DNA of 64,000 nucleotides from JAASSS01 sp021767745 (GCA_034189165.1 JAXHVN010000003.1:124001-188000), one strand, 5' to 3'; positions 24,897 to 34,404 are shown, counted from the first letter of the stretch. Numbers and translations: made by a program. The notes: a model not told the origin generated them from the sequence alone.

Positions 24897-25619
24897 GTGC
24901 GCAGCTATGTGGTGCCGGCCGCGCTGTTCGGCGCGGCGCTGGTGCTCATGACGGCGTTCATCGGGCTCGGCGTTTGGCAGCTGGAACGCGCCGAGTCCAA
25001 GCGGGTGCTGCTGGCTGGCTACGAAGCGGCGCTGCAAGCCGAGGGACCTGAGGTCCGGCGGGCGCAGGCGCTGCAGCAGCTGATGGCCGAGCGGCCATTC
25101 GCACGGCTCACGGTGGTAGGCCAATACGGTGGCCGACATGTGCTGCTCGACAACCAGCTATCCCAGGGGCGGCCCGGCTGGCATGTGCTGACGCCGTTCC
25201 ATCTGGCTGACGGGCGGGTGGTGATGGTGAACCGGGGTTGGGTCCCGCTGCCGGCCGGTCGGCGCATCATTCCGGCGCTGCCGGCACCACCGCCCGTCGA
25301 GCGGGTGAGCGGTATTGCGACGCGCCTGGCGCGGCCCGGCCTGCGGGTGGCTCAGCAGCGGACGCAGGGCTGGCCCCGGGTGATGCAGTATCCGTCGGCG
25401 GAGGATCTGTCGGCGGCGCTGGGGGCCGAGGTGCTGCCGTGGCAGATTCTGCTCGACCCCGACGCGCCGGGAGGCTTCGTGCGGGTATGGACGCCGGAGG
25501 TGATGCCGCCGGTGCGGCACCTGGGGTATGCGGTGCAATGGTTTGCACTGGCCGCCACGGTCCTGATCGTGGCGCTGGTGCTGTGGTGGCGTTGGAGACA
25601 TGAATCGACCTCTGAGTGA
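24897..25619 (+). CDS. surf1: SURF1 family cytochrome oxidase assembly protein
   Basis: A 240-residue SURF1/Shy1 protein, involved in heme A delivery to subunit I. Two membrane helices bracket a periplasmic domain: the first at about residues 6-25 ending in GLGVWQLERAESKR, the second near the C-terminus (WFALAATVLIVALVLWW). PGWHVLTPFHLADG and VMVNRGWVPL are family signatures. I chose GTG 24897 because GAGG lies nine bases before it; in-frame TTG codons at 24822 and 24882 are alternatives. It overlaps the next gene by 20 bases. Confidence 0.9.
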   Translation: MRSYVVPAALFGAALVLMTAFIGLGVWQLERAESKRVLLAGYEAALQAEGPEVRRAQALQQLMAERPFARLTVVGQYGGRHVLLDNQLSQGRPGWHVLTPFHLADGRVVMVNRGWVPLPAGRRIIPALPAPPPVERVSGIATRLARPGLRVAQQRTQGWPRVMQYPSAEDLSAALGAEVLPWQILLDPDAPGGFVRVWTPEVMPPVRHLGYAVQWFALAATVLIVALVLWWRWRHESTSE

Positions 25620-26217
25620 AGGCAACCGCCGTTCGGGCCAGGGCAAGCTGCTGTTGCTGGCGCTGGTCTTCTTTGGACCGCTGGCAGCGGCGTGGCTTTA
25701 CTACGCCGGCCTGGACGAGGGGGCTCTGCCCGGTGATCGGGCCAATCGCGGCGTGCTGATCCGACCGGCCCGGCCCATCGCCGCGACCGACTTGCGCACG
25801 CCTGACGGCGAGGCGCTCGGCGCGCAGGCGCTGCGCGGACGCTGGACGCTGGTCTATCTGGACCGTGGCCAGTGCGAGCAGGCCTGCGAAGATCACCTGT
25901 ACGAACTGCGCCAGGTCGATACGGCGCTCGGCCGCGAATCGACGCGGGTGGCCAGGCTCTACGTCAGTGACGAAGCGCCGGATCGGGATCGGCGCGATTA
26001 CCTGCAGACCTATCATCCGCGTCTGCAGGTGGCGATGTCGCCGGCCGATGGAGCCTTTCGCGGCTACTTCGAATCACTGCCGGCAGCGGCCGAGGGCGCG
26101 CACATCTTCGTGATCGATCCACTCGGCAACCTGATGATGACCTATGGTCCGGATCAGCCTGCCAAGGACGTCTACAAGGATCTGAAGCGGTTGCTGCGAA
26201 TTTCCCGGATAGGCTGA
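25600..26217 (+). CDS. SCO1-like thioredoxin-fold oxidase assembly protein lacking the His ligand
   Basis: A 205-residue protein with one N-terminal membrane helix (LLLLALVFFGPLAAAWLYY) and a periplasmic thioredoxin-like domain. It keeps the CxxxC of SCO1 as CEQAC in VYLDRGQCEQAC, but where SCO1 has a VDHS-type His ligand this protein reads FVIDPLGNLMMTYG, with no His. The order SURF1 - this gene - ctaA - ctaB is the same as in the Pseudomonas aeruginosa cox region. It may act as a thiol reductase for CuA rather than as a copper carrier; that is inference. No canonical SCO1/SenC gene is seen downstream. Confidence 0.75.
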   Translation: MNRPLSEGNRRSGQGKLLLLALVFFGPLAAAWLYYAGLDEGALPGDRANRGVLIRPARPIAATDLRTPDGEALGAQALRGRWTLVYLDRGQCEQACEDHLYELRQVDTALGRESTRVARLYVSDEAPDRDRRDYLQTYHPRLQVAMSPADGAFRGYFESLPAAAEGAHIFVIDPLGNLMMTYGPDQPAKDVYKDLKRLLRISRIG

Positions 26218-26222
26218 TCGAG

Positions 26223-27236
26223 ATGCGCAAAGCCTTTACCCTGCTTGCCGTGCTCGCCCTGCTGCTGACCACTGTGGTCGTGGTGCTGGGCGGCTACGTG
26301 CGGCTGTCCGACGCCGGCCTTGGCTGCCCGGACTGGCCGGGCTGCTACGGTCAGCTGGCCGTGCCGAGCGATGACGAGGTCGCGGCGCGCGCCGGTTTCG
26401 ACCGGCCCCTCGAGTCCGGCAAGGCGTGGCGGGAGATGATCCATCGCTACGCTGCCGGCACGCTGGGGCTGCTGGTCCTCGCGCTGGCGGTGCTGGCCAG
26501 CCTCAACCGGCGGCATGATGCCGCCCAGCCGCTCGTGCTGCCCTGGCTGCTGGTGGTGCTGATCATCTTCCAGTCGCTGCTCGGCATGCTCACCGTGACC
26601 TGGCTGTTGAAGCCGCTGATCGTCATGGGACATCTGCTCGGCGGCCTGACGACGCTGGCGCTGCTCGGCCTGCTGGTGCTGCGCCGCCTGCCACTGGCGG
26701 AGCCGACTCCGGCGGTGCGGCCGCATCGCGGGTTGGCCGTGGCCGCCGCCCTGGGGCTGATGCTGCTCGTCGGTCAGATTGCGCTCGGCGGCTGGACCAG
26801 CGCCAACTATGCCGCCATGGCCTGCCCGGACTTCCCGCAGTGCCAGGGGCAGTGGTGGCCGCACACGGACTTCGGCGAAGCGTTCACCCTGTGGCGGGGT
26901 CTTGGTACAGACTACGAATTCGGTGTGCTCGACAGCCCGGCCCGCACGGCGATCCAGGTGACGCATCGCCTCGGCGCGTTGACCCTCGCCCTGTACTTCG
27001 CCACCTTCCTGACCCTGCTGTTGCGGCGCGAGCGAGACGTCGTGCGGCGGCGCTGGGCGGTGGCGGTGGGCCTGGCGCTGCTGGTCCAGATCAGCCTCGG
27101 GATCACCACCGTGCTGAGCCACCTCTCGCTCCCGGTGGCCGCCGCACACAACGCTGGCGCAGCCATGCTGCTGCTTGCCCTGGTCGGACTCAACTACGCG
27201 CTATGGAACAACGAGCCGCGTCTGTCATTGCCCTGA
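26223..27236 (+). CDS. ctaA: Heme A synthase (Cox15/CtaA)
   Basis: A 337-residue membrane enzyme that oxidises the C8 methyl of heme O to give heme A. Eight hydrophobic helices are visible, with the typical N-terminal GGYVRLSDAGLGCPDWPGCYG, the heme-ligand histidine in EMIHRYAAGTLG, further ligands in VMGHLLGGLTT, and the internal-duplication motifs MACPDFPQCQGQW and QVTHRLGAL. A final AAAHNAGAAMLLLALV holds the last His. It overlaps ctaB by 34 bases. Confidence 0.95.
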   Translation: MRKAFTLLAVLALLLTTVVVVLGGYVRLSDAGLGCPDWPGCYGQLAVPSDDEVAARAGFDRPLESGKAWREMIHRYAAGTLGLLVLALAVLASLNRRHDAAQPLVLPWLLVVLIIFQSLLGMLTVTWLLKPLIVMGHLLGGLTTLALLGLLVLRRLPLAEPTPAVRPHRGLAVAAALGLMLLVGQIALGGWTSANYAAMACPDFPQCQGQWWPHTDFGEAFTLWRGLGTDYEFGVLDSPARTAIQVTHRLGALTLALYFATFLTLLLRRERDVVRRRWAVAVGLALLVQISLGITTVLSHLSLPVAAAHNAGAAMLLLALVGLNYALWNNEPRLSLP

Positions 27237-28111
27237 GCACGCGCGATCAGCTGCGCGCCTACTTCGACCTGACCAAGCCGCGGGTCGTGGCGCTGATCGT
27301 GTTCACTGCGGTGGTGGGCATGCTGCTCGCCGCGCCGGACTACGTGCCGCTCGATGCGTTGATCTTCGGCACGCTCGGCATCGCCATGGCCTCGGCCTCG
27401 GCGGCGGCGTTCAATCACGTGCTCGATCGGCAGGCGGATGCCGAGATGGTCCGCACCCGCGGCCGGCCACTGCCCACCGGACAGCTGAGCGTCGCTCGCA
27501 GCCTGGGCTTCGCCGCGGCGCTCGGGCTGGCCGCGATCGGACTGCTCATCTGGCAGGTGAACGTGCTGACGGCAGTGCTGACGCTGCTGTCGCTGATCGG
27601 CTATGCCGTCGTCTACACGCTGTATCTCAAGCGCGCGACGCCGCAGAACATCGTCATCGGTGGTGCCGCCGGCGCGGCGCCGCCGGTGCTCGGCTGGTCC
27701 GCCGTGACCGGGGAGCTGCACCTCTATCCCTGGCTGCTGTTCCTCATCATCTTTGTCTGGACGCCGCCGCACTTCTGGGCGCTGGCCTACCACCGGGTGG
27801 AGGAATACGCCAAGGTCGACATCCCCATGCTGCCGGTGACCCACGGCCTGGCCTACACCCGCCTGCAGATCCTGCTCTACAGCGTGCTGTTGCTGGCGGT
27901 CAGCACGCTGCCGTTCGCCCTGGGGATGAGCGGCGGGTTCTACCTTGCCGGTGCGCTGGTACTGGGGGTGGGTTTTCTCTATTACGCGGTGGTGCTCTAT
28001 CGCGGACATAGCCCGGATACGGCGCTGGCGTTGTTCCGGTTCTCGATCACCTATCTGTTCGGGATCTTTGCGCTGCTGCTGGCCGATCACTACCTCGATT
28101 TGTTGGACTGA
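27203..28111 (+). CDS. ctaB: Heme O synthase (protoheme IX farnesyltransferase)
   Basis: A 302-residue membrane prenyltransferase that adds a farnesyl group to heme B, making heme O for CtaA. The N-terminus has YFDLTKPRVVALIVFTAVVGM. The first aspartate-rich motif is NHVLDRQADAEM, followed by RTRGRPLPTG; later come IGGAAGAAPPVLGW and WTPPHFWALA with YAKVDIPMLP. The ATG at 27203 lies within ctaA, so the two genes are coupled; the frame remains open further upstream but only inside ctaA. A bidirectional terminator follows. Confidence 0.95.
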   Translation: MEQRAASVIALSTRDQLRAYFDLTKPRVVALIVFTAVVGMLLAAPDYVPLDALIFGTLGIAMASASAAAFNHVLDRQADAEMVRTRGRPLPTGQLSVARSLGFAAALGLAAIGLLIWQVNVLTAVLTLLSLIGYAVVYTLYLKRATPQNIVIGGAAGAAPPVLGWSAVTGELHLYPWLLFLIIFVWTPPHFWALAYHRVEEYAKVDIPMLPVTHGLAYTRLQILLYSVLLLAVSTLPFALGMSGGFYLAGALVLGVGFLYYAVVLYRGHSPDTALALFRFSITYLFGIFALLLADHYLDLLD

Positions 28112-28128
28112 GTCGGCCGCAGCACGAA

Positions 28129-28155
28129 AAAGGCCGGCTACGCCAGCCGGCCTTT
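28129..28155. terminator. Bidirectional intrinsic terminator between ctaB and rpoH
   Basis: An 11-base stem (AAAGGCCGGCT and AGCCGGCCTTT) with a five-base loop sits between the two converging stop codons. The plus strand runs into TTT and the minus strand into five T residues, so it can end the cox transcript and the rpoH transcript. Confidence 0.88.
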
Positions 28156-28198
28156 CTCATCATCTGCGGGCGGAACACGTTCCGCCCCTGTATGCCGC

Positions 28199-29065
<867 letters not shown>

Positions 29066-29105
29066 CGCAAGCCTCCCCGGGGATTCCCCATGTACTGCAG
29101 GTACA

Positions 29106-29133
29106 ATTTAACTCGTTCATTCACAACGGTTAA
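29106..29133 (-). promoter_or_regulatory. Possible rpoH promoter
   Basis: On the minus strand, TTAACC (29128-29133) and TTAAAT (29106-29111), each four of six against the sigma-70 consensus, are 16 bases apart in an AT-rich island within an otherwise GC-rich gap. The site also contains a TTAAC / GTTAA inverted repeat. The leader would be about 35 bases. Confidence 0.35.
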
Positions 29134-29216
29134 GACCCCACGAACGGCGTGAGGTTCCCCAGCGGTGCCGGGTCGCGTGAGCGGCTAGATGGGGACGAGG
29201 GAAGCGGTTTGCAAGC

Positions 29217-30317
29217 TCAGGTCGGTTCGATCTGTCGCAGGTGATGACGCACTGACAGCCAGGCGCCCGCCAGCCCGAGCAGAACGCCCCCGCCCAATAC
29301 GCCGAGCGCCGGTGGATGCATTTGGCGGTCGGGCGTGCCACCGGCGGTGCCGTAGAGATGGCTGAGTTCGCTCACGGCCGGCTGCAGATACAGGCCGCCG
29401 AGCCAGAGCAGCGCCAGGGCAGCGATGCCGCCGGTCAGTCCGTACAGGCCACCGAGGTACAGGAATGGGCGCCTGACGTAGGCGTCGGTCGCGCCGAGCA
29501 GTTTGTGCAGCTCGATCTCCGCGCGCCGGTTCTGGATCTCCAGCCGGATCGTGTTGCCGACGATGGCGACGACTGCCAGCCCCAGCAGCACGGCCGCCAA
29601 CGCCGCCAGCCGCCCGCCGACCGACAGCAGCGCCTCCAGCCGGCGCAACCACTCGCGGTCCAGCGTCACGGTATCGACCCCGGCATACTCCCCGAGCGCC
29701 GCCTGCAGCCGCGTCAGCGCCCCGGCCTCGGTCGGTGTGGGCGTGACCACCACCACCGGCGGCAGCGGGTTGTCCTCCAGCACGCCGAGCGCGGCCTCGA
29801 AATCGCCATTGCGCCGCAGCTCCGCCAGCGCCTGCGCACGCGTGATGACGCTGGTCTCGGCGACGTCGTCGCGCTGGACGAGCGTCGACGCCAGCTCGGC
29901 TGCCTGCGCATCCGTACCCTCAGGGCGCAGGAAGAGCGACAGCTGGGTCGCCTGCCCATGCCAGCTGCCGGCCCAGTGCTGGATCCGGTCCAGCCCCTGG
30001 GAGAGACCCGCCGGCAGGGCGAGGGCAATGGCGATCACGGTGATGGTCATCCAGCTGGTCATCGGCTGGCGGCGCAGCTGCTCGACGGCGTGGCGCGCCG
30101 CCCGGCGGTGCTGGCGCTGCCAGCCCTCGCCCAGCCGGGGCCAAGCAAGGGGTCGGAGGGGCCGCGCCCGCTGCGGCCGGGCGGCGCGGGCGCCGGCGGG
30201 GCGGGGGCCGGCAGTGCGTCCGTCACGCTTCGGCGGGCCGTGCGATCGCGGCGGCGGCGACGGCGGCCGGCGGGTGGCGCCGGCGCGGCGAGCGCGGTTG
30301 GCGGGCGGCTTCCTCAC
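29217..30317 (-). CDS. ftsX: Cell division protein FtsX
   Basis: A 366-residue membrane protein that pairs with FtsE to regulate peptidoglycan hydrolases at the septum. After a basic, proline-rich N-terminal tail of about 75 residues comes the first helix (MTITVIAIALALPAGL), then a periplasmic loop of about 125 residues, then three helices. IRLEIQNRRAEIELHKLLGATDAYVRRPFLY is the conserved cytoplasmic coupling segment, read here in two pieces (IRLEIQNRRAEIELHKL, LGATDAYVRRPF). GTG start overlaps the ftsE stop by four bases. The long cationic tail is longer than in E. coli and may be disordered. Confidence 0.93.
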   Translation of the reverse strand: MRKPPANRARRAGATRRPPSPPPRSHGPPKRDGRTAGPRPAGARAARPQRARPLRPLAWPRLGEGWQRQHRRAARHAVEQLRRQPMTSWMTITVIAIALALPAGLSQGLDRIQHWAGSWHGQATQLSLFLRPEGTDAQAAELASTLVQRDDVAETSVITRAQALAELRRNGDFEAALGVLEDNPLPPVVVVTPTPTEAGALTRLQAALGEYAGVDTVTLDREWLRRLEALLSVGGRLAALAAVLLGLAVVAIVGNTIRLEIQNRRAEIELHKLLGATDAYVRRPFLYLGGLYGLTGGIAALALLWLGGLYLQPAVSELSHLYGTAGGTPDRQMHPPALGVLGGGVLLGLAGAWLSVRHHLRQIEPT

Positions 30318-30985
30318 GCCTGCAGCCGGCCATGGTCGAGCACCAGCATGCGCTCGCCCATGTGCTGGATCAGGCTGAGGTCGTGGGAGGCGATCAGCAC
30401 CGTGCTGCCGGCCTCCCGCAGTCGCTTGAACAGCCGCATGATCTCCGCGGAAAGCGCGGGGTCGAGATTGCCGGTGGGCTCGTCCGCCAGTAGCAGCGGC
30501 GGTCGACTGACGATGGCGCGGGCGATGCCCACGCGCTGCTGCTCGCCGCCCGAGAGCGTCTCGGGCAGTGCCCGTTCCTTGTGCAGCAGGCCGACCTGGT
30601 CGAGCGCCGGTCGGATGCGCCGGCCGATGTCCGCCTCGGGCAGGCCGGCGATCCGCAGCGGCAGTGCGATGTTCTCGTAGACGTTGCGATCCGTCAGCAG
30701 CTTGTGGTCCTGGAAGATCAGCCCGACCTTGCGCCGGTAGAGCGGCACCGCCCGCGCCGGCAGCCGCTCCAGCGCCTCGCCATCGACGATCAGCCGGCCG
30801 CGTGTCGGCCGCTCCAGCAACGCCAGCAGGCGCAGCACGGTGCTCTTGCCGGCACCGGAGTGGCCGGTCAGGAAGGCGAGCTCGCCGCGGGCGAGCTCGA
30901 AGCTGATCTCGCGGATCGCCTCATCGCCGCCGTAGCGCTTGCTCACGCCCTCGAAGCGCACCAGCGGTCCGCCCTGCATCGGCAT
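30314..30985 (-). CDS. ftsE: Cell division ATP-binding protein FtsE
   Basis: A 223-residue ABC ATPase that drives conformational change of FtsX. Walker A is GHSGAGKSTVLRLL near residue 41, the Q-loop region is VGLIFQDHKLL, the signature motif is LSGGEQQRVGIARA, Walker B is LLLADEPTGNLD and the switch His is in LIASHDLSLI. Length is typical. It lies five bases after ftsY and overlaps ftsX by four, forming an ftsY-ftsE-ftsX operon. Confidence 0.97.
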   Translation of the reverse strand: MPMQGGPLVRFEGVSKRYGGDEAIREISFELARGELAFLTGHSGAGKSTVLRLLALLERPTRGRLIVDGEALERLPARAVPLYRRKVGLIFQDHKLLTDRNVYENIALPLRIAGLPEADIGRRIRPALDQVGLLHKERALPETLSGGEQQRVGIARAIVSRPPLLLADEPTGNLDPALSAEIMRLFKRLREAGSTVLIASHDLSLIQHMGERMLVLDHGRLQA

Positions 30986-30990
30986 GCCGC

Positions 30991-32106
30991 TCAGGCGGCC
31001 GAGTCGAAGCCGTCCAGAAGCCCGCCGACGTAGGCCTCGGCAGAGAAGCCGCGCAGGTCCTCGGCACCTTCGCCGACGCCGACGAACCGCACCGGCAGGC
31101 CCAACGCCCGCGCGATGGCGAAGATGATGCCGCCCCGGGCGGTGCCGTCGAGCTTGGTCAGCGCGATGCCGGTGACACCGATCGCCTCGGCGAACTGACG
31201 CGCCTGGCTCAGCGCGTTTTGGCCGTTGCCGGCATCGAGCACCAGCAGCGTTTCGTGGGGCGCGTCCGCATCGATCCGGGCCATCACGCGCTTGACCTTG
31301 GCCAGCTCCGCCATGAGGTTCGACTGGGTGTGCAGCCGGCCGGCCGTATCGGCGATCAGCACGTCCACGCCGCGGCTGCGCGCCACCTGCAGCGCGTCGA
31401 ACACCACCGCCGCGCTGTCGGCGCCGGTGCGCTGGGCGATCACCGGCACCTCGTTGCGCTCACCCCACTGCTGGAGCTGCTCGACGGCGGCCGCACGGAA
31501 GGTGTCGCCGGCGGCCAGCATCACGCTCAGCCCCTCATCGCGATAGCGCCGGGCCAGCTTGCCGATGGTGGTGGTTTTGCCTGCACCGTTGACGCCGACC
31601 ACCAGGATCACGAAGGGGCGCGGCGCCGGTGGGATCACGAGCGGCTGCTCGACCGGCTGCAGCAGCGCCAGCATCTCCGCACGCAGCGCTTCGAGGGCGC
31701 CGCGCCCGGCCTCCAACTCGCGCCGACTGAGCCGCTCGGTCAGGCCGCCGACGATCTGCTGGGTCGCCTCCACGCCGACGTCGGCCAGCAGCAGCTGCGT
31801 CTCCACCTCCTCCAGCGACGTGGTGTCGAGCTGCTTCTCGCCGAGCAGCACGTCGGCGACGCCGCGGCTGAAGCTCTCGCGCGTGCGCGAGAGCCCGGCG
31901 CGCATGCGTCCGAACAGGCCGGAGCGGGCGGAGGTTGCCGGTTGCTCCGGGGCGTCGGCGGCCGGGGCGGCGCCGGGGCGCGACTCGGGCGCGGCCGGTG
32001 GCGATTCTCCATCGGCGGACGGCGCGTCGGACGGCTGCGACGCCGCGGGCTGCGACTCGGCAGACGGCTTGTCGGGATCGCCTTTCTTCTTGCGGAAGCC
32101 GAACAT
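30991..32106 (-). CDS. ftsY: Signal recognition particle receptor FtsY
   Basis: A 371-residue SRP GTPase that docks ribosome-SRP complexes at the membrane. The N-terminal 70 residues form the usual variable acidic/Pro/Ala-rich A domain. The NG domain follows, with SFSRGVADVLLGEKQLD, the G1 loop VVGVNGAGKTTTIGKLA, DTFRAAAVEQLQ, DTAGRLHTQSNLM and, near the C-terminus, TKLDGTARGG and FVGVGEGAEDLRGF. It opens the ftsYEX operon. Confidence 0.97.
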   Translation of the reverse strand: MFGFRKKKGDPDKPSAESQPAASQPSDAPSADGESPPAAPESRPGAAPAADAPEQPATSARSGLFGRMRAGLSRTRESFSRGVADVLLGEKQLDTTSLEEVETQLLLADVGVEATQQIVGGLTERLSRRELEAGRGALEALRAEMLALLQPVEQPLVIPPAPRPFVILVVGVNGAGKTTTIGKLARRYRDEGLSVMLAAGDTFRAAAVEQLQQWGERNEVPVIAQRTGADSAAVVFDALQVARSRGVDVLIADTAGRLHTQSNLMAELAKVKRVMARIDADAPHETLLVLDAGNGQNALSQARQFAEAIGVTGIALTKLDGTARGGIIFAIARALGLPVRFVGVGEGAEDLRGFSAEAYVGGLLDGFDSAA

Positions 32107-32218
32107 GGCTGCGATGGATGCGGGTGGCCGGCCATGCTAGCACTCGCCCGGCGGGCCCGGTAGCGGGCCGGGGAGCGACTCTCTAGACTGCCGCCCATTG
32201 CCGGAACGGGGGAAGCCC

Positions 32219-33490
32219 ATGCGACTGGAAACACTGGCCGTCCACGGCGGCTACAGCCCGGAGCCCACGACCCGGGCGGTGGCGGTACCCATATATCAGA
32301 CCACCTCCTACGCCTTCGACGACACCCAGCACGGCGCCGACCTGTTCGACCTGAAGGTGCCGGGCAACATCTACAGCCGCATCATGAACCCGACCAACGC
32401 GGTGCTGGAGGCACGGGTCGCCGGGCTGGAGGGTGGCGTCGGCGCGCTGGCGGTGGCCTCGGGCATGGCTGCGATCACCTACGCCATCCAGACGATCACC
32501 CGGACCGGCGACAACATCGTCAGCACCAGCCGGCTCTACGGCGGCACCTACAACCTGTTCGCGCACGGGCTGCCGAACCAGGGCCTGGAGGTGCGCATGG
32601 CGGCGCATGACGATTTCGACCGCATCCGCGCGCTGTGTGACCAGCGCACGCGGCTGATCTACTGCGAGTCGATCGGCAACCCCTCCGGCGAGATCGCCGA
32701 CCTGGGCCGGCTGGCGGCGATCGCCCGCGAGGTCGGCGTGCCGCTGGTGGTCGACAACACGGTCGCGACGCCCTATCTGTGCCGGCCCTTCGAGCATGGC
32801 GCCGACATCGTCGTGCACTCGCTGACCAAGTACATGGGTGGGCACGGCACGAGCATCGGCGGCGTGATCGTCGATTCCGGCCGTTTCGACTGGCGCGCCC
32901 ACGGCGAGCGCTTCCCGATGATGGTGGAGCCCGACCCCTCCTATCACGGCGTGGTGTACACCGAGGCGCTGGGCGAGGCCGCCTACATCGGCCGCTGCCG
33001 GGTCGCACCGCTGCGCAACATGGGCGCGGCGCTCTCGCCCTTCAACGCCTTCCTGTTGCTGCAGGGCATCGAGACGCTGCCGCTGCGCATGGACCGGCAC
33101 TGCGAGAACGCCGTGCGCGTCGCGTCGCACCTGCGCCAGCATCCGAAGGTACGCTGGGTCAACTACGCCGGCTCGCCAGAGGCGCCCGACCACGCGCTGG
33201 CGCAGCGCTACCTGGGCGGGCGGGCCGCCAGCGTGCTCAGCTTCGGCATCGAGGGCGGCCGGGCGGCCGGCGGGCGCTTCATCGACGCGCTGGAGCTGAT
33301 CGTGCGTCTGGTGAACATCGGCGACGCCAAGTCGCTCGCCTGTCATCCGGCGACCACCACCCATCGGCAGCTGGACGAGCACGAGCTGGCGGCGGCGGGG
33401 GTGTCGGCGGACATGGTGCGCCTGTCCATCGGCATCGAGCACGTCGACGACATCCTCGCCGACATCGACCAGGCACTGGCGGGTGCCTGA
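32219..33490 (+). CDS. O-acetylhomoserine aminocarboxypropyltransferase / cysteine synthase family
   Basis: A 423-residue PLP enzyme of the Cys/Met metabolism family, most like O-acetylhomoserine sulfhydrylases that make homocysteine from sulfide. It starts MRLETLAVHGGYSPEPTTRA. PIYQTTSYAF, the phosphate-binding YSRIMNPTN, ASGMAAITYAI, DNTVATPYLCRP and the PLP lysine in VHSLTKYMGGHGTSIGG are clear. The length (over 420) and NPSGEIADLGRLAAIAREV favour sulfhydrylase over cystathionine enzymes (about 390). GGGGGA lies before the ATG. The next gene follows without a gap. Symbol left blank because metY and metZ usage varies. Confidence 0.88.
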   Translation: MRLETLAVHGGYSPEPTTRAVAVPIYQTTSYAFDDTQHGADLFDLKVPGNIYSRIMNPTNAVLEARVAGLEGGVGALAVASGMAAITYAIQTITRTGDNIVSTSRLYGGTYNLFAHGLPNQGLEVRMAAHDDFDRIRALCDQRTRLIYCESIGNPSGEIADLGRLAAIAREVGVPLVVDNTVATPYLCRPFEHGADIVVHSLTKYMGGHGTSIGGVIVDSGRFDWRAHGERFPMMVEPDPSYHGVVYTEALGEAAYIGRCRVAPLRNMGAALSPFNAFLLLQGIETLPLRMDRHCENAVRVASHLRQHPKVRWVNYAGSPEAPDHALAQRYLGGRAASVLSFGIEGGRAAGGRFIDALELIVRLVNIGDAKSLACHPATTTHRQLDEHELAAAGVSADMVRLSIGIEHVDDILADIDQALAGA

Positions 33491-33820
33491 ATGAACGGCT
33501 GGCGCTGGCTGGCGCTCGCGATCGGGCTGGAGGTGATCGGCACGCTGTGCCTGAAGCTCTCGGCCGGCCTGACCCGGCCGGGGCTGTTCGTGGTCACGCT
33601 GGCCAGCTACGGGCTCGCCTTCAGCATGCTGGCCCTGGCCCTGCAGGAGCTGAAGCTCGGGCTGGCCTATGCAGTCTGGGCCGGTGTCGGCACGGCCCTG
33701 GTCGCGCTACTGGGCGTTGCCCTGTTCGACGAGCGCCTGACGCCGGCGCAACTCGCTGCCATCGGCCTGATCGTGCTCGGCGTCGCCGGCCTCTACGGGC
33801 TCGACGGCCGCCCGGCGTGA
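33491..33820 (+). CDS. Small multidrug resistance (SMR/EmrE-type) transporter
   Basis: A 109-residue protein with four hydrophobic helices and the SMR proton-coupling glutamate in LAIGLEVIGTLCLKLS (Glu14). Later features are ALQELKLGLAYAVWAGVGTA and a final helix IGLIVLGVAGLYGL. The family exports quaternary cations or small guanidinium and polyamine compounds; substrate cannot be told here. It starts right after the sulfhydrylase stop and overlaps rsmD by four bases (GTGA), so it is wedged into a housekeeping operon, and usually works as an antiparallel dimer. Confidence 0.9.
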   Translation: MNGWRWLALAIGLEVIGTLCLKLSAGLTRPGLFVVTLASYGLAFSMLALALQELKLGLAYAVWAGVGTALVALLGVALFDERLTPAQLAAIGLIVLGVAGLYGLDGRPA

Positions 33821-34404
33821 GCCCCTCGCGGCGCCGTCCTGCGGGTGCTGCGCGGCAGTCGGTGCGGATCATCGCCGGCCGCTGGCGGGGTCGGCGGCTG
33901 GACTTTCCGCCGGCCACGGCTGTGCGTCCGACGCCGGATCGCGTGCGTGAGACGCTGTTCAACTGGCTGATGCCGCAGTTGCCCGGCGCCCGGGTCCTGG
34001 ACCTGTACGCGGGCACCGGCGCGCTCGGGCTCGAGGCCCTCTCGCGCGGCGCCGCGGCCGCGGTCTTCGTCGAGCGGGATCCCGCGCTGGTGCGCGCGCT
34101 GCAGGCCAATGCCGCACGGCTCGAGGCGCCGGCGACGATCGTGGCGGCCGATGTGCCGGCCTGGCTGCGCCAGGCTGACGGCCTCTTCGACCTGGTCCTG
34201 CTCGACCCGCCATTCGCCGAACAGCCGTCCGGGCCGCTGCTCGCCACCCTCCAGGCCCGTGGCCTGCTGGCGCCGGGCGGCATGGTCTATCTCGAGGCCG
34301 GACAGGCGCAGGCCCCGCCGGCGGGCTACCTGCCCTGGCGCAGCGGCAGGGCCGGACGGGTTCGGTATCATCTCTGGCGGCAGGCCGGCGCCGGGGGCGC
34401 CTGA
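33817..34404 (+). CDS. rsmD: 16S rRNA (guanine966-N2)-methyltransferase RsmD
   Basis: A 195-residue SAM-dependent methyltransferase acting on G966 of 16S rRNA. It has RIIAGRWRGRRLDFP, TPDRVRETLFNWL, SAM motif I LDLYAGTGALGLEALSRGA and the catalytic LVLLDPPF. The frame extends far upstream, but the GTG at 33817, overlapping the SMR stop, gives the expected length with a short basic lead-in. It precedes coaD by 29 bases, a widely conserved pairing. Confidence 0.95.
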   Translation: MSPSRRRPAGAARQSVRIIAGRWRGRRLDFPPATAVRPTPDRVRETLFNWLMPQLPGARVLDLYAGTGALGLEALSRGAAAAVFVERDPALVRALQANAARLEAPATIVAADVPAWLRQADGLFDLVLLDPPFAEQPSGPLLATLQARGLLAPGGMVYLEAGQAQAPPAGYLPWRSGRAGRVRYHLWRQAGAGGA

